DNA from: Asterias rubens
Lineage: Eukaryota; Echinodermata; Asteroidea; Forcipulatida; Asteriidae
NCBI RefSeq assembly: GCF_902459465.1
Contig: NC_047063.1
Span: 2,728,001-2,792,000, forward strand
Length of the DNA stretch: 64,000 nucleotides
Direction: 5' to 3'
Of the stretch, positions 1 to 9,154 are shown one piece after another; position 1 is the first letter of the stretch, and every line of letters begins with the position of its first letter. A program made the translations under genes and the position numbers. Below the pieces are notes generated by a model. The model did no database searches. It was not told the origin of the DNA and saw only the letters and a list, made by a program, of their open reading frames with translations.

Positions 1-94
1 TATACCATCAACCTCTCCCCATTACTCGCTACCAAGTGAGGTTTGAAGCTGATAATTGTTTTGAGTAATTACCAATAGTGTCCACTGCCTTTAA
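1..94. repeat. MITE family A, fragment at window edge
   Basis: Ends in GAGTAATTACCAATAGTGTC and the CCTTTAA terminus shared with the other family A copies. The left part lies outside the window. Confidence 0.7.
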
Positions 95-371
95 CAGACA
101 ATTATCCAAAAAGCCATATTCCAAGCAGACATTGGCAAAGAAAAACGCAACCATAAAGTAAAGACACAAGAAACACCAACTACGACCCAGTTCCATTGAA
201 CTTGGAGTCCAGATGGTCTCGCTGTTGAAATATCTGAGGCACACCAATCCAGTTCATTGTAACTAAAGTAATGAAATTGAGCTTCTACTCAAACAAAACA
301 AAGTCATTAAAAATCAACTTCCTGAACGTTTTGCCAACCTGGATTGATATCCTTGACGGAAACATCTTTTC

Positions 372-768
372 TTAAAGACGCTGGACACTTTTGGTAATTG
401 TCAAAGACCAGTCCTCAAACTTGGTGTATCTCAACATATGCATAGAAAAAATAACAAGCCTGTGAAAATTTGAGCTTAATTGGTCGTCTGAGTTGAGAGA
501 TAACTATGAAAGAAAAAACACCCTTGTCACGCGAAATTGTGTGCCTTCAGATGCTTGATTTCTAGACCTCAAATTCTAAATCTGAGGTCTCAAAATCAAA
601 TTTGTGGAAAATTACTTCTTTCTCGAAAACTACATTACTTCAGAGGGAGCCGTTTCTCACAATGTTTTATACTATCAACACGTCCCCATTACTCGTCACC
701 AAGTAAGTTTTTATGCTAATACATGTAATTATTTTGAGTAATTACCAATAGTGTCCACTGCCTTTTAA
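372..768. repeat. MITE family A, full-length copy
   Basis: About 397 bases. Both ends carry the terminal inverted repeat with GGTAATT and (A)CAATAGTGTCCA(C/G)TG, and an internal palindrome around the GACCTCAAAT/TGAGGTCTC pair. No protein is encoded; short frames in it recur in other copies. Confidence 0.8.
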
Positions 769-798
769 GAAATCTTGTAAAGAATCAGTTCATATGGT

Positions 799-1111
799 TT
801 AAAGGCACACTATTGGTAATTACTCAAAATAGTTATTAGCATTAAACCTTAGTTGGTTACAGGTAATGGGGAGCTGTTGATGGTATAAAACATTGTGAGA
901 AGCGGCTCCTTCTGAAGTAATGTACTTCTCAAGAAAGAAGTAATTTTCCACGAATTTGACAAGGGTGTTTTTTCTTTTATTATTATCTTGCAACATCGAC
1001 GACCAATTGAGCTCAAATTTTTACAGGTTTGTTATTTTATGCATATGTTGAAATACATCAAGTTAGAAGAGTTGTCTTTGACAATTACCAATAGTGTCCA
1101 GTGTCTTTTAT
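799..1111. repeat. MITE family A copy, internally deleted
   Basis: Starts AAAGGCACACTATTGGTAAT and ends ACCAATAGTGTCCAGTGTCT. It lies 30 bases from the previous copy, in opposite orientation, and lacks the central palindrome. Confidence 0.75.
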
Positions 1112-1556
1112 AGCTAAAGTAATACTATGAAATAGAGCCTCAAAAACAACAAAATAGTGTCACTGTAAAAATCAACTTCCTGAACGTTTTGCCAAGAACC
1201 TTTTATTTAAAGGACTATCCTTGAAGGAAAGTACTCTTTAAGAAAGTATTTAATAAATCTAGCAAAGAGTCATCACAAGTAGATGGACCAGTTGTTATTG
1301 AAATTACTTCAAATAATATAAAGTTTCTCCGCATGATTAACCACTCATAATGGAAAAGACAATACAAAAACAATGATTGAGGAGGGTGCACTTTGATGAT
1401 TGAATCACGACTTCCGGTGGCTGGCTGGACACCCACAGGTTGAAACCAACACTCTTATTATCAAGTTACGAAATTCAACGCCACCTGTTTGGGGGCTCCC
1501 AGAGTGGCACAGAAAGTGGGAGGAGCTTTAGGGGACTGGCAAAACCCCAGAAAGGG
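1112..1556. other. TIMP-A upstream region
   Basis: Non-coding DNA between a MITE and the TATA-like box. I recognise no conserved regulatory element. The short open frames have no family features. Confidence 0.4.
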
Positions 1557-1588
1557 ATAAAAAGGGCTAGAGCTGCCGTGTTTGATCA
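1557..1588 (+). promoter_or_regulatory. Putative TATA box and initiator of TIMP-A
   Basis: ATAAAAAGG starts at 1557, and TCAGA with A at 1588 lies about 30 bases downstream, the usual TATA-to-start spacing. It leaves a 5' UTR of about 150 bases. Confidence 0.45.
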
Positions 1589-1738
1589 GAATCAGAGCAT
1601 TGATCAACTACCGACTACTACTTCACCATCAATCTTGGTATCTAGAGCACTTTCCGAATCTGGAGCAGATTGACCAAGTTAGTGAAAGTATAGATCAATT
1701 TTTGTGTGACAGTACAGTAAGACAAATTCACATTGAAG

Positions 1739-1913
1739 ATGAAGCCAGCAACTAGTCTCAATTCAAGGTGTGTGGTAGAGATGATGTGTATCCTTGGGTG
1801 CCTAGTCTTGGCACAAGCAGGGAGGATAACATACCCAGGTCATCATGAAAACCGGTGCAGGAGGAGTTGCCCGATCGAACACCCTCAAGAATTTGTGTGT
1901 GATGCACAGTTTG
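1739..1913 (+). CDS. TIMP-A exon 1
   Basis: Encodes residues 1-58 plus one base. Contains the signal peptide, an RCRRSC segment where other paralogues have Cys-x-Cys, and HPQEFVC. The donor is TTTG/GTAAGT (phase 1). RCRR fits the furin rule R-x-(K/R)-R; cleavage there would leave Ser-Cys as N-terminus, which is speculation. Confidence 0.88.
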
Positions 1914-4900
1914 GTAAGTGGAATTTATGTTTCGGTGACTTTATGTTGAAGTAGAACCGTGCGTACAAATATGGTGACCGACCACTGCAATTCTCTTGAA
2001 TTTTTTAATTTCAGAGCATGGATATATTAGCAATAAATATCTATCTTTGATTATGTTTGGGGGTTAATCTGTTCGTCCATGTGCCCAGAAGAAAGGCATA
2101 ATACTGTAGAATTAATCAGGTCTACAATTTTGAGCAACGGGTACAATCTCCTTGAATCCGTCTCTTCTATTATTAAAAATGTTTTAAACTCAGAAACTCG
2201 CTGCAATCCTCTTAAAAATAAATCAAGATATTATGATTCAGTAACTAAACGACAATACTTATTCTAGTCATTGTAAAATCAGTGATTAGTTTGGCAGGAT
2301 TCAAACCCAAAACCTTGTGGCTATAAGTCCAGCAGTCAAACCACTGGACCATGGTGACCCCGAGAGGTGAACTAGGTACATAAATGGGCATTGCTTCTGG
2401 CAAAAGACTGCTCAGGATAGAGTAAAAAGGAGAATTGGTGAAGAGGCTTTTTCACAATACAATTAAAGGCACTGGACACCTTTGGTAATTGTCAAAGACC
2501 AGTATTCTTACTTGGTGTATATCCCAGAAAATAACAAATCTGTGAAAATTTGGGCTAAATTGGTCATCGAACAGGAGAATGAAAGGTCAAATGCCTTGTT
2601 GTACAAGTTGTTGTGTCTTCAGATGCTTACACAAGGTTTTTCTAAAATCTGTTAATATTTGAGTGAGAAATTACCTCTTTCTCAAAAAAAAAACCCTGTT
2701 ACTTCACAATGTTTTATGTACTATCAACAGCACTCCATTGCTCGTTACCAAGTAAGTTTTTATGCCAACAAATATTTTGAGTAATTACCAATAGTGCCTT
2801 TAACCTACATACTTTCTATTCTCACAGTGATCAAAGCGCAAATTGTGTCAAAAGCCGTCCATGAGGAGGAGACATTCCTCTTTGGAGTGAAGGAGATTGC
2901 GCACTACACAGTGAGAGTAATCAGCGTCTTTAAAGGCTCAGATCTCGTCTCGAGACACCTCGAAGAAGACGACGTCTTGACGATCACTTCAACAAACTCT
3001 GACGTTTCAATACCATGTGGTTATCCCAGTCTGGCAGTTGGTGATGTGTACGTGCTGACAGGTTGGTATTTACAACAGTGTTTATGAAGATTTATGTAAC
3101 AGCTCAATGATTAAAGCCATGCTTGGGTACTCTGACAAGACCGTATGTTGCAATAAACCACAGTTTTTTGACGACAAGAGGGCGCTTTTCAACAGACAAT
3201 TTGTTATGCATCTTAATTAAGAGTTTTAACTTATTTGAACTGCCTGTATGCTAAGTTGGATTTGAAACTTTGCATGGTGAAAGTATCCATACATACATAC
3301 ATACATACATACAACTAAATATTTATAAAGCGCCTTTACATCAAGATCAAAGCGCTGGAAAGAGCAAAACCAATGGAACTATAAATACAACAAATTACAT
3401 CTGAGACAAGTGAGTTTTGAGATATTTTTGAACAAAGGCAAAGAGTTACAATTTCTGATGCGTACTGGGAGGTTGTTCCATATTCACGGAGCAATAAAGG
3501 AGAAAGTCCGGTTGTGAGCAGATGAGAATGTTGGGTGTTCTGTTAGGCGTGTGTAACTAAGAGAGGTTTGTAAAAGCACCGTGTGGATATCTCTTATTGA
3601 GTAGGTTTGGTTCTGAAAAGAAGTGGCGGTTTACGACTCAACGTTTCAATCAGTACGATCATCTCCTGAAGGCGGTAAGAGTCACAGCATACTGATTGAA
3701 ACGTTGAGCCGTTAACCATCGGCTCTTTTCAGAACAAACACTACTCAAAAAGAGATATCCAAATGGTGTTACTTTTAAACCTCTCTTAAGTTACCGGTAA
3801 TGCTCTAATCGTCTTCAATCAGTATGTTCACTGATGCTCTGATCGTCTCCTGAAGACGATCAGGGTCAGAGCATACTGATCGGAACATTGAGCTGTAAAC
3901 CACCAGGGGTGGATTTCACAAAGAGTTAGGACTAGTCTTATCTCGACTTAGGACGAGTTACTCATCATAACTTAAGACTAGCAATGCGTTTTTGATATCT
4001 CTTAGGACTAGTCCTAAGTTAGGACTGGTCCTAACTCTTTGTGAAATCAACCCCAGTTCTTTTTAGAACCAACAGTACTAAAAAGAGATATCCACAAGGT
4101 GTTACCGCAAACTTCTCTTAGTATAAACCAGTATGTTGTTTTACATCTCGTTCTTATCTCGGACTGGTTTGCTTGATTTTTTTTTTTCAATCAGGAATTG
4201 AAGAGCTAGAAAGTGGGATGTTGAATTCCGAAGGCTGTCAGTGGAATGAGAAGTGGAGTGGTCTGACTGTACAGCAGAAGCTTGGTCTCAACAAGAACGT
4301 CTACATCGAAAACTGTGATTGTAAGGTAAGAAATATCTACTAAGGTCAACTGACTCTAGGTAAATTTAGGCCTCAAATTAACCACAGCACCCATATCATT
4401 GGCTGGAGTGTCTTGTACTTTTGCTGCGATGCCCTTTCAAGTTTTCAAAACAAATTTACATTTTCCACATAGAAGTGCCCCTTACCAGAGGAAAATTGAT
4501 GGGGTCCTTCAAGAAAGAAGTACAGGGCCTGTAAAATTAAGTACATTTTTGGCTGAACATTAGAGTTAGGGTTAGACGGCTCAGTTGGTAGAGTGGTAAA
4601 TTTATGTTTGCATCAAGAATATGTAACAGGTCTGTGATTGATGAGCTTAGGATGAATCTTCACACAAACTTGAATCATCCATTCTGATTGGTCGATCCAT
4701 GGCAACACGTGTGTAATATACTGATCCACATTGCAAGGTCGATGTCATACCCCGTTCTATTCTACCTCCATGTTCTAACTAAGCAGCGCCCTAAGTTTGC
4801 CCCCAGCCTCGTTGAATAGGGGACGCAGAAGCGCATCCATACTTCTTCTAGGTTTAGGAGTCCTATTTATTTAGCCTATTTGTTTATATTTTCTACACTT

Positions 4901-5471
4901 ATTTATTCATTGAAAGCTACCTGTATGGAGTGTTGTGTGCTTGTTGTAATGGCGAAGCTAAAGACAGAGTTAAACGCACAGACAATGCTGTTTCTATGTA
5001 GGGAACTTTCGTCCAATCAGAGGCGGCAACGTTGTGGCGCGGTTCACTAGGCCCAATCAAATGATCACTAGCCACAATGTGACCCTGTTTATTCAGGGAT
5101 CGCGTCATAAAACCAAGATGCACTTTGTAATACTGTTTGTAAACAACAATGTATGATGATCGCAGGATTCCCCCGTTCCACGATAAAGTATGCACTTAAT
5201 ATTTCCTAGACTTATCAAATTTTACCATTTCTTTCTTCAGGTTATTACAACCATCATGCAGAACCCAATATATGGAAACGGAGCAGAGTCAGAGTACCAA
5301 TCAGTCGGTAATGGTTGCTTTCTTGATCTCAACGCCAGCGACTCACTGTCCAGAAAGAGAAGCTGCGTCAAAGATTGCAGGTACGGAAAAGGTTGTACCT
5401 GGGTTCGCAACAGTAATTACAGAAACGTCTGCGCTAATGACAACCAAGTGTCCAATGTCATCAACAATTAA
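1739..5471 (+). CDS. TIMP-A: divergent TIMP-family protein, complete, 4 coding exons
   Basis: Secreted TIMP-family (NTR-fold) protein. Family members normally bind metalloproteinase active sites through an N-terminal Cys-x-Cys wedge; echinoderm tensilins are TIMP relatives acting on collagenous tissue. Exons 1739-1913, 2828-3061, 4195-4325 and 5241-5471 join in frame to 256 residues. I start at ATG 1739, which puts a hydrophobic stretch (about residues 15-27) near the N-terminus; Met15 or Met16 are alternatives. Visible: HPQ at 48-50, Cys44 and Cys54, VIKAQIV from residue 59, FKG, PCGYP, CQW at 151-153, the CDC end of the N-domain at 177-179, then a C-domain with GCTW. The position of the catalytic Cys1 is Arg42, with a displaced Cys40, and about 12 residues lie between signal peptide and that Cys. 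MMP inhibition is therefore doubtful. NAS in the C-domain is a glycosylation sequon. Family assignment is strong; function is inferred. Confidence 0.9.
2286..2360 (-). repeat. tRNA-derived SINE head (family S3) in TIMP-A intron 1
   Basis: The complement carries a B-box-like GGTTTGAATCC and an A-box-like TGGTCCAGTGG, as in the S3 copies at 49776 and 51700. Confidence 0.55.
2463..2803. repeat. MITE family A copy in TIMP-A intron 1
   Basis: Starts TTAAAGGCACTGGACACC and ends ACCAATAGTGCCTTTAA. It stops 24 bases before the exon 2 acceptor, so the branch-point region is partly transposon-derived. Confidence 0.75.
2828..3061 (+). CDS. TIMP-A exon 2
   Basis: Acceptor TTCTCACAG/TG. Codes residues 59-136, starting VIKAQIV, the first beta strand of the NTR domain, through SVFKG and PCGYP (Cys70 equivalent in TIMP-1 numbering). 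Ends GACAG/GTTGGT in phase 1; this donor is weaker than those of the other genes, but the ACAG/GT position is the same in all four. Confidence 0.88.
3288..3552. repeat. (CATA)n tract followed by unclassified interspersed repeat
   Basis: About six CATA units, then AATATTTATAAAGCGCC, a phrase typical of SINE/CORE tails that recurs in variants at 9890, 10170 and 20495. The remainder I cannot classify. Confidence 0.45.
3553..3795. mobile_element. MITE family C hairpin in TIMP-A intron 2
   Basis: GTGTAACTAAGAGAGGTTTG on the left matches the complement of CCTCTCTTAAGTTAC on the right. Inner arms GATATCTCTT.../...AAAGAGATATCC also pair, making a hairpin of about 240 bases with no open frame. Confidence 0.7.
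3798..4125. mobile_element. MITE family C second copy, split by a family B element
   Basis: Left part to about 3905 and right part from 4055 (TAAAAAGAGATATCCACAAG) together reconstitute the layout of the copy just upstream; the family B palindrome sits between. Confidence 0.6.
3906..4054. mobile_element. MITE family B palindrome, nested
   Basis: Begins GGGGTGGATTTCACAAAGAG and ends CTCTTTGTGAAATCAACCCC; arms rich in TAGGACTAGTCCTAA. Near-palindromic over its whole length. Confidence 0.8.
4195..4325 (+). CDS. TIMP-A exon 3
   Basis: Acceptor is a T-run followed by CAATCAG/GA. Codes residues 137-180: the CQWNEKW block (Cys99 equivalent), LTVQQKLG, and the ENCDCK end of the inhibitory domain. 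Donor AAG/GTAAGA, phase 0. Confidence 0.88.
4326..5240. other. TIMP-A intron 3
   Basis: Contains only a tRNA A-box-like phrase (GGCTCAGTTGGTAGAGTGG, about 4579-4597) without a matching B box. Nothing else recognised. Confidence 0.5.
5241..5471 (+). CDS. TIMP-A exon 4 (C-terminal domain, stop TAA)
   Basis: Acceptor CTTTCTTCAG/GT. Codes residues 181-256. C-domain cysteines lie in GCFLD, SCVKDC, GCTW and NVC. The SC-to-DC spacing is 3 residues, against 6 between the matching cysteines of TIMP-B and TIMP-C. It ends in a neutral Asn-rich tail rather than the basic tail of B and C. Confidence 0.88.
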   Translation, partial: VITTIMQNPIYGNGAESEYQSVGNGCFLDLNASDSLSRKRSCVKDCRYGKGCTWVRNSNYRNVCANDNQVSNVINN

Positions 5472-6041
5472 CTAGTAGGCGAAGAGAAAATATGTGTTGA
5501 ACAGAGATTTGTACAGTGTAGGGTGAAAATTTCATCATAATTTCAACAAAGAAATAACAACCGACTTGTTTAAGAGCTAAGTGGTCTGTTGTCTTTGATG
5601 AATGATGGATCCATAAGCCGATGCAAAAAACCAATGCTAGTGTCACCTACCTGCAAAACTGCTAAACAGCACTAGTACTTTTTTACCACACAAAGTGTGT
5701 TTATTTAGAGACCTAATTTTGAAGATCGCCATTTGTAAAAATGTTATCCATCAGAAGAACAAAAAAAGTGAAAGAAAAACGGCCTGTACAAAATTATGGT
5801 AATAAGTTAGATTTAAATTATATTTATAAAATCACGACAGCTGAATCTTATCACACTAACCATCTTCACCGATTCTTAAAAAAGGGTACACCTGAGAGTA
5901 AGCCATGTGACACTAAAAGAATCCCAGTGAAGAAACACCCGTGGTCAATGTATTTATTGCCCAAAATGATTGTTTTTGGTCGAGAAAGACCAATGTTTAC
6001 TATAATTTATTTATCTTGTATATTTATGCGCTACCTCCATT

Positions 6042-6047
6042 AATAAA
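6042..6047 (+). promoter_or_regulatory. Candidate poly(A) signal of TIMP-A
   Basis: AATAAA about 570 bases after the TIMP-A stop; it would give a long 3' UTR. Another AATAAA lies near 7621. Confidence 0.35.
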
Positions 6048-6311
6048 TTTATAAAACATTATAGGCCTAATCATTTTTTTGGCAGAGTGCACTTTCTGAT
6101 GAATAACACATGTCCCTTGTGTAGATTTTGGTATAAAACTCACACTTTAAATCTTTGGTTTGTACCCTTTAAAGATGCCCTTCAACTCAGTAAGTTAGTC
6201 AGCATGAGCTTGTGCATAATGTTAGCCTTGATTGTGGGGTCGGGTTTCGGCTCAGTAGTTCTTTTTCCTGCCTTCCACCTCTGTGGCCATGGTTCAGACC
6301 CGAGCTCATAT

Positions 6312-6570
6312 TTAAAGGCAGTGCACACTATCGGTAATTACTCAAAATAATTATTGGCATAAAACCTTTACTGGTGACAAGTAATGGGGAGAGGTTGATG
6401 GCTAAAACATTGTGAGAAATGGCTCCCTCTGAAGTGCCATTGTATTCGAGAAAGAAGTAATTTTCCACGAATTTGATTTCGAGACCTCAGGTTTAGAACT
6501 TGAGGTCTCGAAATCAACCATCTAAACGCACACAATTTCGTGTGACAAGGGTGTTTTTTCTTTCATAGTT
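6312..6570. repeat. MITE family A, truncated copy downstream of TIMP-A
   Basis: Begins TTAAAGGCAGTGCACACTAT and includes the central GAGACCTCAGG/TTGAGGTCTC palindrome, but loses the far terminus. Confidence 0.75.
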
Positions 6571-7745
6571 GGTAATCCTGCTTTGATCAAGGAAGAAGTT
6601 TCATGCTAAGCTAATTTTTGTGCTTAGCAGCTCTATGAAATTGGGCCCATATCTTCATGTCCTTTTCTTCTTGTTGTTGGAGCTAGTTGCGCTGCTGGAT
6701 GTGTAATGAGTTAAATGACAATTTATGGCTCAATCACATCATGTTAAAGTAATGTAAGACTTCCTATGTTGTGGAACATCATTACAAAGATCCTTCCCAT
6801 TAGAGTCAGTTACATTCTCTTTTTCACCTAAGATGAATTATGTGTCCCTTTCCGTTTGGTTTAACTCTGCTTTTAAGGTGTTTATGTACAGACACCACTT
6901 GTTTGTAAATATTGCTTGATCAGTCTTTCACTTGCATGAAATCCATTTTATCTGTATGTTAATTTATATAATATTTGCATGACTTTTCATATTTCTTATT
7001 GATATTTTAAATTTCTGTATTATATGCAATAAGTAAATTGTTTTTAAGTGTTGTAATTTATTTTCTTAATGTGTATATCATTTGGCTAAAATCAATATAT
7101 TTATCCTTTGTTGGATAACAGCTGTTTTGGCTACAAATCATAAAATTTAATTAACCAAGGGTTATGACTACAAATTTTGAAAGTTTCAGTTTATGGTACA
7201 AAATTTACAGTTAATGGCAAATAAGTACAAAATATTTTTGAAAATAACTGTTTTGGGGAAGTTTAAAATAAGACCAACATGACAGTATAGACCTTGGGGA
7301 CGTCACAGCAAATTTATAAAATTCTGTGTAAAATTCTTTCCCTAGATGGTGGATTAACAAAAACAACGAGTCAACAACGAGACTGTTAAATGGAAAACGT
7401 TTTAACAAGAAATAGGTACTTGTACTTAAACCCAGTGATCTTTCAAATCAATAATTGAATGTGTGCCTTTACCTTAAAACCAAATTGTAAAAATGGTTAA
7501 AGACAACCTAGCAATAAGAGTTTTCTGTGCCCCCTTTACCACTGTTTGTGCCATAAGCTGTGTGCAATTTGTTTTGTTAAAGTCACCCTTAATTTGTAAT
7601 GTAGCTTCTTTTGTGAAAAAAATAAATACATTTGCATAATTACAATTTAAAAAAAAAAAAGTTTTTTGCGTGCTTTAGTGGAAATCTTATCATTCTTCTT
7701 TTGTTTGAAAAGAGTTGGTTACTTTTAGTAAATAATATCTAGTAG
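6571..7745. other. AT-rich non-coding stretch between TIMP-A and a repeat
   Basis: The first 80 bases (TTTTTGTGCTTAGCAGCTC, CTATGAAATTGGGCCC) match the hairpin family F. The rest is AT-rich with no gene I can recognise. Confidence 0.45.
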
Positions 7746-7746
7746 G

Positions 7747-8190
7747 GCAGGGCTCAAATTTTACTATGGCCCACAGGCCAGTAGTTTTTGGTGTTGGGCC
7801 ACTAAACTTGGTGTTGGGCCAGTATTAAACTTGGTGTTGAGCCACTATACTTTTGACCAGACAAGTCACGCAGTCTTGTGTTTTGTAATTGAATATCAGT
7901 GAAGCAAAATACATCCGTGTGAAACATCTTGAACAAAAAAAATTGTTCAAATGTTGACTGTACGTCTTATAAAATACCTCTCATTTCTACAGAGTAAAGG
8001 CATAATACTTCATACTCATAAAGACAAATGAAATAAATATTATCAAATAGCATTTATTCAATTTAAAAAGGGTTAACTTGATAACTGGTCTTGAACAAAA
8101 AAAAATAATTCTGGTCCAGTATTTGACCAACTATTTGAGCCACAAGCCCAAAGGCCTTGTGGGCTTTCTCTCTAAATGCAAGCCCTGTAG
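7747..8190. repeat. Repeat family K (GCAGGGCTCAAA...AAGCCCTG)
   Basis: Starts GCAGGGCTCAAATTTTACTA and ends AAATGCAAGCCCTG; contains three short repeats of GTGTTGGGCCA. A second, interrupted copy is at 34971-35713. Confidence 0.55.
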
Positions 8191-8850
8191 GGATGCATCC
8201 TTTGGGTGGGTGACTAGAGTCAACCACACTTAAAAGTATAAAGCACTATAAACAGATTAACAAGACATTAGTTATACAGTGACAGTTTTTTTACAACCAT
8301 TGAAAATTACAAGTGGCGACCAACAAATTAAAACCGCCAAAAGTAAAAGGGCTAGTAAAAATCACAAGAACAAAGGAGGCCTACTAAATTACTCTTTGAT
8401 GCTAGCAAACCAGGAAAAAAGAAAGGAGAGAAGGAAAAAAACCAGGGGATCATCTTTGGAATTTAGAGTTGAATAGGTGGCAAGCATGAGGCAGAAATGA
8501 CATTCTGAAGCGGTTAGTGCGGGATCGTAGAGTTCAAATTCATTTTGATTTCTTGACAACCACTGAAGAACGAAGACGACAGGTCGGATCTTGCATTATG
8601 TCTTGAAGCCATGAGAAACCCTCCAAATAAGCAGAAATCGCTCAAGTATGCTCCAAAGCAAATTGTCTTTATAGATAAAAAAAGACAACCTCCCTTTAAT
8701 TTGTTTTATTTGTGTTGTTGGATCGAATACTTCCCGCTGATGAGACCTACTTCTACATGAGATATCTGTCATCATGACGGATTCATAGGGAGAAGGGGTT
8801 AGGGGTTCAAGAGCGCAACGAGGTTCTGTCTTGGCTCTCAAACACTTTGA
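8191..8850. other. TIMP-B upstream region
   Basis: No repeat or gene recognised. Open frames on both strands lack any family motif and I do not call them. Confidence 0.4.
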
Positions 8851-8852
8851 CA

Positions 8853-8859
8853 TTTATAT
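8853..8859 (+). promoter_or_regulatory. Possible TATA-like box of TIMP-B
   Basis: TTTATAT about 140 bases before the ATG. I see no convincing initiator at the matching distance. Confidence 0.25.
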
Positions 8860-8994
8860 CAGCCACTGAGGCGAACGAACCAAGCGGGGGTGGTCTCCAA
8901 AAAAAAAAAAAATCAAACCCTCTTCACTGAGCGAAAACACAGCAGTGCCTCCAGTTTGTCTGGAGACAGTTTGTTTTCGTTTTCCACTCCAAAG

Positions 8995-9154
8995 ATGGAG
9001 GTATTGACCAAGGTATCGTTGATCTTAATGCTTGTGATGCCACTGGTATCCGGGCAGCAGGAGCAAGAGCCGTCAAGTGAGCCACCTCGCCCAGCATCTC
9101 AGTGTAACTGTCCGATAAGACACCCTCAGGAGAATATATGCCGGGCCGATATCG
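8995..9154 (+). CDS. TIMP-B exon 1
   Basis: Codes residues 1-53: signal peptide, acidic/Pro spacer, CNCPIRHPQENIC. Donor ATCG/GTAAGC, phase 1, at the same codon position as in the other genes. Confidence 0.92.

Noticed and set aside
537..719. 60-codon frame with near-copy at 35155-35337 (opposite strand)
   Set aside because: The similarity reflects the shared MITE family A sequence, not a conserved protein.
1733..1738. Upstream TTG start for TIMP-A
   Set aside because: ATG at 1739 is in the same frame and is the normal eukaryotic choice.
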